Part shown: positions 12,936-22,993 of the stretch, piece by piece | Layout of the letters: each line of letters opens with the position of its first letter | Position numbering within the stretch: the first letter of the stretch is position 1 | Source: Staphylococcus lugdunensis | Lineage (GTDB): Bacteria; Bacillota; Bacilli; Staphylococcales; Staphylococcaceae | NCBI RefSeq assembly: GCF_002901705.1 | Contig: NZ_PPPV01000012.1 | Span: 225,483-278,909, forward strand | Direction of reading: 5' to 3' | DNA length: 53,427 bases | The notes under the pieces: model-generated | Database searches by the model: none | Told to the model about the DNA's origin: nothing | The model's input: the letters and a program-made list of their open reading frames with translations, nothing else | Translations under genes and position numbers: made by a program

Positions 12936-12990
12936 TTTGTCTTGCTTTTGGTAGAATACTGTTAAAAGTGATTTGAATAAGGAGTTAAAT

Positions 12991-13782
12991 ATGAAGCATC
13001 AATTTTCTAGAAATGAGTTAGCATATGGTAAAGAAGGTTTAGACTTACTAAAAGAAAAAACTGTTGTCGTATTAGGTATAGGTGGTGTAGGTTCATTTGC
13101 GGCCGAAGCATTAGCTAGGACAAATATTGGTCACATTATTTTAATAGACAAAGATGATGTTGACATAACCAATGTTAATCGACAAATACATGCGCTTACT
13201 TCAACCATAGGCCAAAGTAAAGTAACGCTTATGGAAGAAAGAATTAAATTAATTAACCCTGACTGTAAAGTAACACCATTACATATGTTTTATACTGAAG
13301 AAACATATGAAGATTTATTTAACAACTATGAAATAGATTATTTTATCGATGCTAGTGATACAATTATTTATAAAGTTCATTTAATGAGAGAGTGCTTTGA
13401 GAGAGGAATCAAAGTCATATCGAGTATGGGAGCTGCAAATAAAACAGATCCAACGCGCTTTAAAATTGAAGATATATCTAAGACATACATGGATCCAATG
13501 GCTAAAATTATTAGAAATAAACTTAGAAGGCTAGGTATTAAAAAAGGCATTCCTGTTGTTTTCTCGGATGAAAGTCCAATTGTCATCCGTGAAGATGTAA
13601 AAGCAACAGTAGGTGATGCGAATGCAATTAACCGCAAAGGTCAAATGCCACCATCTTCAAATGCTTTTGTACCAAGTGTCGTTGGTCTAATTTGTGCAAG
13701 TTATGTAGTCAATGATATTTTAAAAGATGTTCCTATCACAAGAATTAAGGACAAAGGTACACAAAGTAATAATAAACATTAA
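12991..13782 (+). CDS. tcdA: tRNA threonylcarbamoyladenosine dehydratase TcdA (E1-like)
   Basis: ThiF/MoeB/HesA-family enzyme that uses ATP to cyclise t6A37 of tRNA to ct6A. The start is ATG 12991, seven bases after AAGGAG; an earlier frame start at 12973 lies upstream of that site. It has 263 residues with the nucleotide-binding loop GIGGVGS at 29-35 and the E1-type segment DKDDVDITNVNRQ. The assignment to TcdA over other E1-like proteins rests on length and on this gene order (aspS-6S-yrvM) in Bacillales. Confidence 0.88.
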   Translation: MKHQFSRNELAYGKEGLDLLKEKTVVVLGIGGVGSFAAEALARTNIGHIILIDKDDVDITNVNRQIHALTSTIGQSKVTLMEERIKLINPDCKVTPLHMFYTEETYEDLFNNYEIDYFIDASDTIIYKVHLMRECFERGIKVISSMGAANKTDPTRFKIEDISKTYMDPMAKIIRNKLRRLGIKKGIPVVFSDESPIVIREDVKATVGDANAINRKGQMPPSSNAFVPSVVGLICASYVVNDILKDVPITRIKDKGTQSNNKH

Positions 13783-13824
13783 ACAAAAATGATGGCGTAG
13801 TGAATTAACGCCATCATTTTTGTT
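13782..13824 (+). terminator. Bidirectional terminator between tcdA and rarA
   Basis: A 17-bp perfect stem (13782-13798 with 13808-13824) around a 9-base loop, with A-rich and T-rich ends on the two sides, so it can stop both convergent transcripts. Its right arm overlaps the last codons of rarA. Confidence 0.9.
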
Positions 13825-15082
13825 GTTTTAAATTATCGTAAACAGCCTTAAACTGTTGTTCAGTTTTTGAAGTTGTTTTAGGGGTATAATACTCTCTGTT
13901 TTTTAATTTATCGGGTAAATATTGTTGAGCAACATAACCATTGTCATAATTATGGGGATATTTATAGCCAATTGCTCTGCCTAATTTTTTGGCACCAGAA
14001 TAATGTCCATCCTTTAAGTAATCAGGTATTTGGCCGATATTTCCAGCATTAATATCGCTTAAAGCGCTATCCACTGCCGTTATCGCTGAATTTGACTTAG
14101 GAGATAAACACAGTTCAATAACAGCTTGACTCAACGGAATACGTGCTTCTGGAAAGCCTAAGCGTTCTGCCGCTTGTATTGCTGCTAATGTCCGTTGTCC
14201 AGCACCCGGAGAAGCTAAACCAATATCTTCGTAACTAATTACAAGCAAGCGACGTACAATCGTAGGAAGATCACCAGCTGCAATAAGTCTTGCCAAATAA
14301 TGTAACGCTGCATTAACATCGCTGCCTCTAATAGATTTTTGAAACGCGCTCATAACATCATAGTGCATATCCCCGTCTTTATCACTTACAAACGCACCTT
14401 TTTGGAGACAATCTTGAGCGTCGGTTAGCGTTACATGGCGCTCACCATTGTCTTCATCTGCACTTAAGACAGCGAGTTCTAACGCATTTAACGCACTTCT
14501 AACATCTCCTTGGCTTTGCGTAGAAAAATATTCAATTGCATCCTCATCAATATGAGGATGATAAGAGGCCAATCCTCTAGAATCATCTTCAATTGCTCGC
14601 ATCAACGCAACTTTTATATCTTCTTCATTTAATGGATATAATTCGAAAATTTGTGCTCTAGAACGTATTGCTGGATTAATCGCATGATATGGATTTGAAG
14701 TTGTTGCACCAATAAGTACAATTTTGCCATTTTCTAAATGCGGTAATAAGAAATCTTGTTTAGCTTTATCTAATCGATGAATTTCGTCTAATAATAAGAT
14801 AACTTGCCCTGACATCTTGGCTTCTTCAACAACGAGCTGCATATCCTTTTTGGTATTCGTGACAGCATTTAATTGTCTGAATTTATATGCAGTACTACCA
14901 GAAATAGCTTTAGCAATACTTGTTTTACCAATACCTGGAGGTCCATAGAAAATCATCGAAGATAAACGTTTGGTTTCTACCATACGGCGTATAATACCTC
15001 TTGGACCAACCAAGTGTTGTTGAGAAATAATTTCATCTATATTTTTAGGTCGCATTCGAGAAGCTAATGGTTCATTAGTCAC
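13814..15082 (-). CDS. rarA: Replication-associated recombination protein RarA (MgsA)
   Basis: AAA+ ATPase related to clamp-loader subunits that acts at stalled replication forks. It has 422 residues with Walker A (GPPGIGKT, 47-54), Walker B (LLLDEIH, Asp99-Glu100), sensor motifs and a C-terminal tetramerisation region ending in a low-complexity tail. It is transcribed opposite to its neighbours, convergent with tcdA and divergent from cymR. The start ATG lies behind AGAAAGGATG on the minus strand. Confidence 0.95.
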   Translation of the reverse strand: MTNEPLASRMRPKNIDEIISQQHLVGPRGIIRRMVETKRLSSMIFYGPPGIGKTSIAKAISGSTAYKFRQLNAVTNTKKDMQLVVEEAKMSGQVILLLDEIHRLDKAKQDFLLPHLENGKIVLIGATTSNPYHAINPAIRSRAQIFELYPLNEEDIKVALMRAIEDDSRGLASYHPHIDEDAIEYFSTQSQGDVRSALNALELAVLSADEDNGERHVTLTDAQDCLQKGAFVSDKDGDMHYDVMSAFQKSIRGSDVNAALHYLARLIAAGDLPTIVRRLLVISYEDIGLASPGAGQRTLAAIQAAERLGFPEARIPLSQAVIELCLSPKSNSAITAVDSALSDINAGNIGQIPDYLKDGHYSGAKKLGRAIGYKYPHNYDNGYVAQQYLPDKLKNREYYTPKTTSKTEQQFKAVYDNLKQQK

Positions 15083-15163
15083 AATTTTTCATCCTTTCTA
15101 ATTCTATATTAACTTAAAAAATGATAGAATGGGAATATATATCGAATTAAGTGAGGTAATGTT

Positions 15164-15586
15164 ATGAAAATATCAACGAAAGGGAGATACGGTTTAACTT
15201 TAATGATATCTCTTGCAAAAAAAGAAGGGCAAGGCTGTGTATCATTGAAATCAATCGCTGCTGAAAACAGTTTAAGTGATTTATATCTTGAACAATTAGT
15301 AGGCCCTTTAAGAAATGCTGGTTTAATTCGAAGTGTGCGTGGTGCTAAAGGTGGCTATCAACTTAGAGTCCCAGCAGAAGAAATTACTGCTGGTGATATT
15401 ATTCGCTTACTTGAAGGGCCCATCACATTTGTTGAAAGTATCGAATCCGAGCCACCTGCACAAAAACAATTGTGGTTGCGTATGCGTGATGCGGTACGAG
15501 ATGTATTAGATAATACAACATTAAAATACTTAGCTGATTATGTTGAAACTGAAGCCGATTTAGATGGTTACATGTTTTACATTTAA
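15164..15586 (+). CDS. cymR: Rrf2-family cysteine metabolism repressor CymR
   Basis: Winged-helix regulator. In S. aureus and B. subtilis, CymR represses cysteine and sulfur uptake genes in a complex with CysK, and S. aureus CymR senses oxidation through its only cysteine. The 140 residues have an N-terminal helix-turn-helix (about 27-65), the wing GAKGGYQL, and one cysteine at position 25, as in S. aureus. It lacks the three-cysteine cluster of Fe-S Rrf2 proteins such as IscR. An extended -10 (TGATAGAAT) ends at 15130. It is divergent from rarA. Confidence 0.92.
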   Translation: MKISTKGRYGLTLMISLAKKEGQGCVSLKSIAAENSLSDLYLEQLVGPLRNAGLIRSVRGAKGGYQLRVPAEEITAGDIIRLLEGPITFVESIESEPPAQKQLWLRMRDAVRDVLDNTTLKYLADYVETEADLDGYMFYI

Positions 15587-15601
15587 ATAGCTAAAAAATA
15601 T

Positions 15602-15627
15602 GTTTATTTAGTTCTTAACCTGGGAAA
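15602..15627 (+). promoter_or_regulatory. Sigma-B-type promoter
   Basis: GTTTAT at 15602-15607, 14 bases, then GGGAAA at 15622-15627. This agrees well with the sigma-B consensus GTTTww-N12-15-GGGwAw. It lies about 70 bases before a small hydrophilic protein gene of a stress-associated type. Confidence 0.7.
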
Positions 15628-15696
15628 ATGTATCATAACAGCCATCGAAATAACAGATATTAAAATTATTTAAAATCTGAAAGGAGCATATTATTT

Positions 15697-15837
15697 ATGG
15701 GTTTCATGGATAAAGCAAAAGATGCAGCTAACAAATTTAAAGATAGTGATAATGAACAGGTACAAAAAGCAAAAGATAAAATTAATGAATTTACAGATGG
15801 TAATGACAACAAAGATAAAGAAGATAAAAAAGATTAA
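15697..15837 (+). CDS. Small hydrophilic stress-type protein (CsbD/antitoxin-like)
   Basis: A 46-residue, highly charged protein beginning MGFMDKAKDAANKF and ending in a Lys/Asp-rich tail. The ATG has a good AAAGGAG eight bases upstream. The start resembles small proteins of the MGFxDKAKD type (MT0933-like antitoxin family), and homologues at this place have been called CsbD-like. It has no membrane segment and no cysteine. The upstream sigma-B-type promoter and the terminator at 15882-15926 make it a single-gene unit. The function is unknown. A 65-codon frame on the opposite strand is its shadow. Confidence 0.8.
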   Translation: MGFMDKAKDAANKFKDSDNEQVQKAKDKINEFTDGNDNKDKEDKKD

Positions 15838-15881
15838 TCTTTGTTGTGTCATGGTAAAGTAATCATATAGAAGAGAAATAT

Positions 15882-15926
15882 AGCTCAAAGATGAATTTAA
15901 ACAAATTCATTTTTGAGCTTATTTTT
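15882..15926 (+). terminator. Intrinsic terminator
   Basis: Arms AGCTCAAA-g-ATGAATTT and AAATTCAT-t-TTTGAGCT around a 4-base loop, then TATTTTT. It ends the small-protein transcript. The rest of the spacer to 16038 shows nothing definite. Confidence 0.85.
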
Positions 15927-16038
15927 CGTATACTTCAATTTTATAACTTACTATTCTACTTATTAACTTTAAACGATAGTCCTTTCGCAGTTATTTAATT
16001 ATCTATTTTCTACTGATTTGCTGTTATAAATCTTTTAC

Positions 16039-17040
16039 TCATTTGTCAGCTTCAATAATTCGTTTTAAACGACGATATGAATCAAGTTGTTTGTCTTGAT
16101 CATAAATATAACTTACCGCCATTAATTCATCAATTTCTCCATATTTCTGAATAAAATCTTCAAGTTGTTGCTTCACACTTAATTCTGAGCCGATAAGTGA
16201 ATATTTTTGCCGTTGCTTAACCATTTCGTACTCACGAGGCGTTAGCAAACTTTGTAAATTATCTGTTGGCGGTTGGACTGGTTGCATACGTCCACGGGTA
16301 ATACTAATCATCACTTGAGCTTGAGTTGTAGACAAGTATTGAGCTTCTTCATCACTATCAGCAATAATAGCATTTAAACAGACTATGACATAAGGTTCAC
16401 TAAGTACATCAGAAGGTTCAAATAATTCCTTATATATGTCTATGGCATCTTTCATTTGTTGTGGTGCAAAATGACCTGCAAAAACATAAGGTAAGCCTTT
16501 GCGTGCTGCTAAATGAGCAGAATCAGTTGAAGACCCCAATATATACAATGGTACTTGCTTATTCACAGCGGGGTAGGCTCTAACATAGTCTTGTTGATTT
16601 TCTGGTCCAAAATATTTTTGTAATTGTTCTACCTCATCAGGAAATTGATATACACCATTATGTTGATCTCTTCTTAATGCACTAGCTGTCATCATATCTG
16701 TACCTGGTGCACGACCTAATCCTAAGTCAATGCGATTAGGATATAGCGTGGCTAACGTACCAAACTGTTCTGCAACAATAAGTGGTGCGTGATTAGGTAA
16801 CATAATTCCACCTGAACCTATACGCATATATGACGTATGTTCTAAAGTATGTTGTATTAGCAATGCAGTAGCAGAACTTACTAAGTTTGGCGCATTATGG
16901 TGCTCCGCAATCCAATAACGTTCATAATTTAATTTTTCAAGTTGTTGTGCAAGTGTAACCATATCAGCAAGCGCATCATTTTCATTTTGTCCTTCTCTAA
17001 TAGGTACTAAATTTAATGCAGAATATTTTATCTTTTTCAT
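16039..17040 (-). CDS. LLM-class flavin-dependent oxidoreductase (MsnO8 type)
   Basis: Bacterial-luciferase-like TIM-barrel protein of 333 residues. The family uses reduced flavin and oxygen to oxidise small molecules. Conserved pieces are RYWIAEHHN near 42-50, the [13 protein letters not shown] strand-loop, and [15 protein letters not shown] around 101-115, which are typical of the MsnO8/YceB subgroup. No flavin reductase partner lies beside it, and the substrate cannot be told from sequence. It is a lone minus-strand gene. The start is ATG with an AAGGGG-type binding site upstream. Confidence 0.85.
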   Translation of the reverse strand: MKKIKYSALNLVPIREGQNENDALADMVTLAQQLEKLNYERYWIAEHHNAPNLVSSATALLIQHTLEHTSYMRIGSGGIMLPNHAPLIVAEQFGTLATLYPNRIDLGLGRAPGTDMMTASALRRDQHNGVYQFPDEVEQLQKYFGPENQQDYVRAYPAVNKQVPLYILGSSTDSAHLAARKGLPYVFAGHFAPQQMKDAIDIYKELFEPSDVLSEPYVIVCLNAIIADSDEEAQYLSTTQAQVMISITRGRMQPVQPPTDNLQSLLTPREYEMVKQRQKYSLIGSELSVKQQLEDFIQKYGEIDELMAVSYIYDQDKQLDSYRRLKRIIEADK

Positions 17041-17211
17041 AACTTTATATACCCCTTATGATAATAGTGCATAAAGTATAACAATTGTGAGAATACTTTT
17101 ATATTTAGATGCTCAATTTAACACGAATTCAGTAAGTATATTATCTGTATCATTACTATTAATTAAAATGTTAAACTAATAAGTGAAAGTCATAAACAGA
17201 ACTATAGAAAA

Positions 17212-17233
17212 ATAATAGCATTGGTGCTATTAT
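17212..17233 (+). other. Perfect hairpin in the desulfurase-mnmA leader
   Basis: Nine-base arms ATAATAGCA and TGCTATTAT separated by TTGG. It lies 36 bases before the desulfurase ATG and has no T-run, so it is not a normal terminator. It could be a leader hairpin or an operator. The rest of the 17041-17269 spacer shows no clear promoter. Confidence 0.5.
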
Positions 17234-17269
17234 AGGAACATTGATATTATCTCAAGGAGTGTAAATTAC

Positions 17270-19524
<2,255 letters not shown>

Positions 19525-19569
19525 TTACTTTTAAATAAACTTTACTGTTGTTAATTAGAGTTGATATTC

Positions 19570-19612
19570 AACCGTTTATTCACAAGTGCTATTTAGAATA
19601 AGCGGTTGTTTT
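19570..19612 (+). terminator. Intrinsic terminator after mnmA
   Basis: Twelve-base arms AACCGTTTATTC (19570-19581) and GAATAAGCGGTT (19596-19607), one G-T pair, 14-base loop, then GTTTTTATTT. An extended -10 (TGATATAAT, 19634-19642) for the next gene follows. Confidence 0.87.
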
Positions 19613-19665
19613 TATTTATTAAAAGTTTGGACATGATATAATGATGAATGAAATGAGGTATTCTA

Positions 19666-20337
19666 GTGACTGAACAAGAACAAATATATCAATACATACA
19701 AAAAGGGCAGAGAGATAAAGCCCTGAAAGCATTATTTAATAACATAGAAGAAAATCCAAACGTGATTGAAAATTACATTAATGCTGGCATTATTCTGGCT
19801 GATATTGGAGAAATCGTACAGGCTGAAAAGTTTTTTCAACGTGCATTAACAATTGATGATACAAACGGTGCAATTTATTATAATTTAGCAAATATTTATT
19901 ATAATCAAGGTCGTTTCAATGAAGCCATCAAACTCTATCAAAAATCATTAAAATATCACATGGATATGGTTGATTGTAATTATATGATAGGTATGGCATT
20001 CAACCAATTAGAAGCATTTAAAGAAGCCTTGCCATATTTAATGACTGCAGCTGAAAAAGATGAAAATAGGGATAGTGAAATTCAATTTCAATACGGACTT
20101 GTATTATGTCAATTAGAAATGTTTGAACAAGCTATTCAACAACTTAAATACGTCTTACAACTTGACCCATCACATACTGACGCATTATACAACTTAGGAT
20201 TAGCGTTATATATGGAGACTGAAGACATAGATACAGCTATTTCGTATTTTGAGCGGGCAATTGCCATTGATCCTAAACATTTATTAAGTCAACACGCAAA
20301 AGCCGCTTTTTTATCTATGAAGAACAAGGAGGATTAA
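19666..20337 (+). CDS. Tetratricopeptide-repeat protein (YrrB-like)
   Basis: A 223-residue protein made almost entirely of TPR units. Recognisable repeat cores are at about 35-65 (INAGIILADIGEIVQAEKFF), 68-100 (YYNLANIYYNQGRFNEAIKLY), 101-135, 138-170 and 172-205. Such repeats form a protein-binding scaffold; there is no catalytic motif, signal peptide or membrane helix. The start is GTG behind TGAGGT. It is one base from recD2 and supplies that gene's ribosome binding site, so the two are coupled. The partner is unknown. In B. subtilis the equivalent yrrB also sits between the mnmA and recD2 homologues. Confidence 0.88.
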   Translation: MTEQEQIYQYIQKGQRDKALKALFNNIEENPNVIENYINAGIILADIGEIVQAEKFFQRALTIDDTNGAIYYNLANIYYNQGRFNEAIKLYQKSLKYHMDMVDCNYMIGMAFNQLEAFKEALPYLMTAAEKDENRDSEIQFQYGLVLCQLEMFEQAIQQLKYVLQLDPSHTDALYNLGLALYMETEDIDTAISYFERAIAIDPKHLLSQHAKAAFLSMKNKED

Positions 20338-20338
20338 T

Positions 20339-22726
20339 ATGGATAACCCTACACTTTTTGAACCGACGATGTTAAAGGGCACCGTCGAAGTTATTTTGTT
20401 CCAAAATCAAGATAATTTCTATACTGTACTTAAAGTTGATACCATTGAATCTAACGAATCGTTCGATACGATGCCAACGGTTGTAGGGTTTTTCCCAAAT
20501 ATTGTTGAAGGCGACGTATACACCTTTAAAGGACAGGTTGTTGCGCATCCAAAATATGGCAAACAACTAAAAGCTGATACATTTGAAAAAGAATTACCAC
20601 AAACGAAAGATGCTATTATTACCTACTTATCAAGTGATTTATTTAAAGGTATTGGTAAAAAGACAGCACAAAATATTGTTAATACTTTGGGAGAAAATGC
20701 AATAAATGATATTTTAGCTCATCCAGACATATTAACAAAAGTTTCAAATCTTTCTAAAAAGAAACAAGAGCAAATTGCACAACAAATAGCAGCCAATCAA
20801 GAATCAGAAAAAATCATGATACACTTACATGATTTAGGATTTGGCCCTAAACTATCAATGGCAATCTATCAGTTTTATCAAAGTGAAACAATAAACGTCG
20901 TTGATAATAACCCGTATAAACTTGTATATGATATTAAAGGAATTGGATTTAATAAAGCTGATACATTAGCACGTAATATCGGCATCGACTTTAATGACCC
21001 AGAACGATTAAAAGCTGGCATATTATTCACACTAGAGGAAGAATGTATTAAACAAGGGCATACTTATTTACCTACTGAAACAATTCTTAAATCAGCACAA
21101 ACAATGTTAAGTACGCAAGGGGATGAAATAATTGAAATACATCAACTTGAAGAAATGTTGCAAATTTTAATGGAAGAAGATAAGTTGATTCTTGATCAAC
21201 AAAAAATTGCCATCCCAAGTCTTTACTACTCAGAATTAAAAAGCGTACAAAACTTATATCGTATATTAACTCATACCCATAAATTAAATGAACTTGAGCA
21301 ATCTGATTTACAGTTGCATATTGGAGAGATAGAAGATAGCAATGAAGTACATTATGCTGCATCACAAAAAGAAGCTTTACAAACAGCTATAAACTCAAAA
21401 ATCATGTTATTGACTGGCGGACCTGGAACTGGTAAGACAACTGTCATTAAAGGTATTATAGAGTTATACGCTGAAATTCATGGACTTTCTTTAAATTATG
21501 CGGATTACACTGATGATGATTTCCCAGTAGTATTAGCAGCTCCTACAGGCAGAGCATCGAAACGTTTACAAGAAGCTACTGGCTTAGAGGCAATGACCAT
21601 CCACCGACTTATAGGATGGAATCAAGATACACAACCAGAAGACATTTTAGATAATGAAATTAAAGCAAAATTAATTATCATAGATGAAATGTCTATGGTT
21701 GACACTTGGTTATTTCATCAGTTTTTAAATGCGGTACCTTTAGATGCCCAAATTGTATTTGTTGGAGATGAAGACCAACTGCCTTCTGTTGGGCCTGGAC
21801 AAGTATTTAAGGACTTAATCCAGTCTAAAAAAATACCACGTGTCAATTTAACTGAAGTCTACCGACAACAAGATGGTTCAAGTATTATTGAATTAGCTCA
21901 CCACATGAAACAAAACGAATCCATAGATATTACAAAACGTTATCATGATAGAAGCTTCATTAATTGTAGTGCAGAACAAATTCCTGACGTTGTTAAGAAA
22001 GTAGTATCCAGTGCAGTTAGTAAAGGATATGACATGAGTGATATTCAAGTACTTGCTCCCATGTATAAAGGAAGTGCAGGTATTAAACGTTTAAATCAAA
22101 TTCTGCAAACAATTTTAAATCCTAAAGAACCAGACGCCCGTGAAATTGAATTTGGTGATGCTGCATTCCGCAAAGGCGATAAAGTATTACAGTTAGTAAA
22201 TCGTCCTAATGACAATATTTTTAATGGAGATATTGGTATTATTGTTGGCATTTTTTGGGCAAAAGAAAATGCTTTAAATAAAGATGTTATTATCGTCGAT
22301 TTTGACGGTAATGAAATTACATTTACACGACAAGACTTAATTGAATTAACGCATGCATATTGCACTTCGATTCATAAGTCCCAAGGTTCAGAATTCCCAA
22401 TCGTTATTATGCCCGTAGTGAAACAATATTTTAGAATGTTACAAAAACCTATTCTTTATACTGGTTTGACTAGAGCTAAACAATCTTTAGTATTACTAGG
22501 GGATCCACAAGCCTTTGACATTGGCCTTAAAACAAATGGTCAAGTTAGAATGACGCAATTATATGATTTATTAGAAGCATATTTTGGACACGAAACGCAG
22601 AATTCTACTGATGATAATATCATAGCTAAACATAAAAAAGTTACATTATCAGCAGCGACAATTTATCAAATAGATCCGATGATCAACATGAATCAAATGA
22701 CGCCATATGACTTTATTGAACGTTGA
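20339..22726 (+). CDS. recD2: ATP-dependent DNA helicase RecD2
   Basis: SF1B 5'-3' helicase of the RecBC-independent RecD2 type, implicated in replication-fork progress and repair. The 795 residues start with the long N-terminal region with helix-hairpin-helix elements (around 100-220) that distinguishes RecD2 from E. coli RecD. Walker A (GGPGTGKT) is at 360-367, motif II is IIDEMSMVD, a GDEDQLPSVGPG motif III and a C-terminal UvrD-like segment (AYCTSIHKSQGSEFP) follow. The stop codon lies within the -35 box of the alaS promoter. Confidence 0.95.
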   Translation: MDNPTLFEPTMLKGTVEVILFQNQDNFYTVLKVDTIESNESFDTMPTVVGFFPNIVEGDVYTFKGQVVAHPKYGKQLKADTFEKELPQTKDAIITYLSSDLFKGIGKKTAQNIVNTLGENAINDILAHPDILTKVSNLSKKKQEQIAQQIAANQESEKIMIHLHDLGFGPKLSMAIYQFYQSETINVVDNNPYKLVYDIKGIGFNKADTLARNIGIDFNDPERLKAGILFTLEEECIKQGHTYLPTETILKSAQTMLSTQGDEIIEIHQLEEMLQILMEEDKLILDQQKIAIPSLYYSELKSVQNLYRILTHTHKLNELEQSDLQLHIGEIEDSNEVHYAASQKEALQTAINSKIMLLTGGPGTGKTTVIKGIIELYAEIHGLSLNYADYTDDDFPVVLAAPTGRASKRLQEATGLEAMTIHRLIGWNQDTQPEDILDNEIKAKLIIIDEMSMVDTWLFHQFLNAVPLDAQIVFVGDEDQLPSVGPGQVFKDLIQSKKIPRVNLTEVYRQQDGSSIIELAHHMKQNESIDITKRYHDRSFINCSAEQIPDVVKKVVSSAVSKGYDMSDIQVLAPMYKGSAGIKRLNQILQTILNPKEPDAREIEFGDAAFRKGDKVLQLVNRPNDNIFNGDIGIIVGIFWAKENALNKDVIIVDFDGNEITFTRQDLIELTHAYCTSIHKSQGSEFPIVIMPVVKQYFRMLQKPILYTGLTRAKQSLVLLGDPQAFDIGLKTNGQVRMTQLYDLLEAYFGHETQNSTDDNIIAKHKKVTLSAATIYQIDPMINMNQMTPYDFIER

Positions 22727-22751
22727 CAATTTAGACAACACAACTTAAAAT
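22723..22751 (+). promoter_or_regulatory. Promoter of the alaS leader
   Basis: Consensus -35 TTGACA at 22723-22728, exactly 17 bases, then TAAAAT at 22746-22751. The -35 overlaps the recD2 stop codon. Transcription would start near 22758. Confidence 0.75.
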
Positions 22752-22757
22752 AAAATG

Positions 22758-22963
22758 TGAATAAACATGAAGATGAGTAAGCAAATGAGTATTCAAAGAG
22801 ATGTGCTGGTTGGTGTAAAGTACAATACAGTTTGCTGAACGCTACTTTGTGCTAATATGGATAAGACAATGAAGTGATAAAGTGGAATCAATAGTGATTC
22901 GTATCTTTATAACTAGGGTGGTACCGCGAAAACGTTCGTCCCTTGTGGATGAACGTTTTTAAT
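22758..22963 (+). promoter_or_regulatory. T-box riboswitch (tRNA-Ala) of alaS
   Basis: Leader with AGAGA and GGTGTAAAG elements of Stem I (about 22797-22820), the T-box AGGGTGGTACCGCG (22915-22928), and a terminator with arms at 22929-22937 and 22951-22959 followed by T. The likely specifier is GCT (Ala) at 22841-22843, in the GAAC-codon-AC context. Uncharged tRNA-Ala should favour the antiterminator and turn alaS on. Confidence 0.93.
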
Positions 22964-22993
22964 TGTGACTAAGAATTTGAGGAGTGAAACCCA

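Noticed and set aside
12764..12976. 70-codon open frame between aspS and tcdA
   Set aside because: It lies inside the 6S RNA gene, has no ribosome binding site, and its composition follows RNA structure.
15691..15888. 65-codon minus-strand frame rich in Phe and Ile
   Set aside because: It is the exact antisense of the small sigma-B-type protein gene; the plus strand has the ribosome binding site, promoter and terminator.
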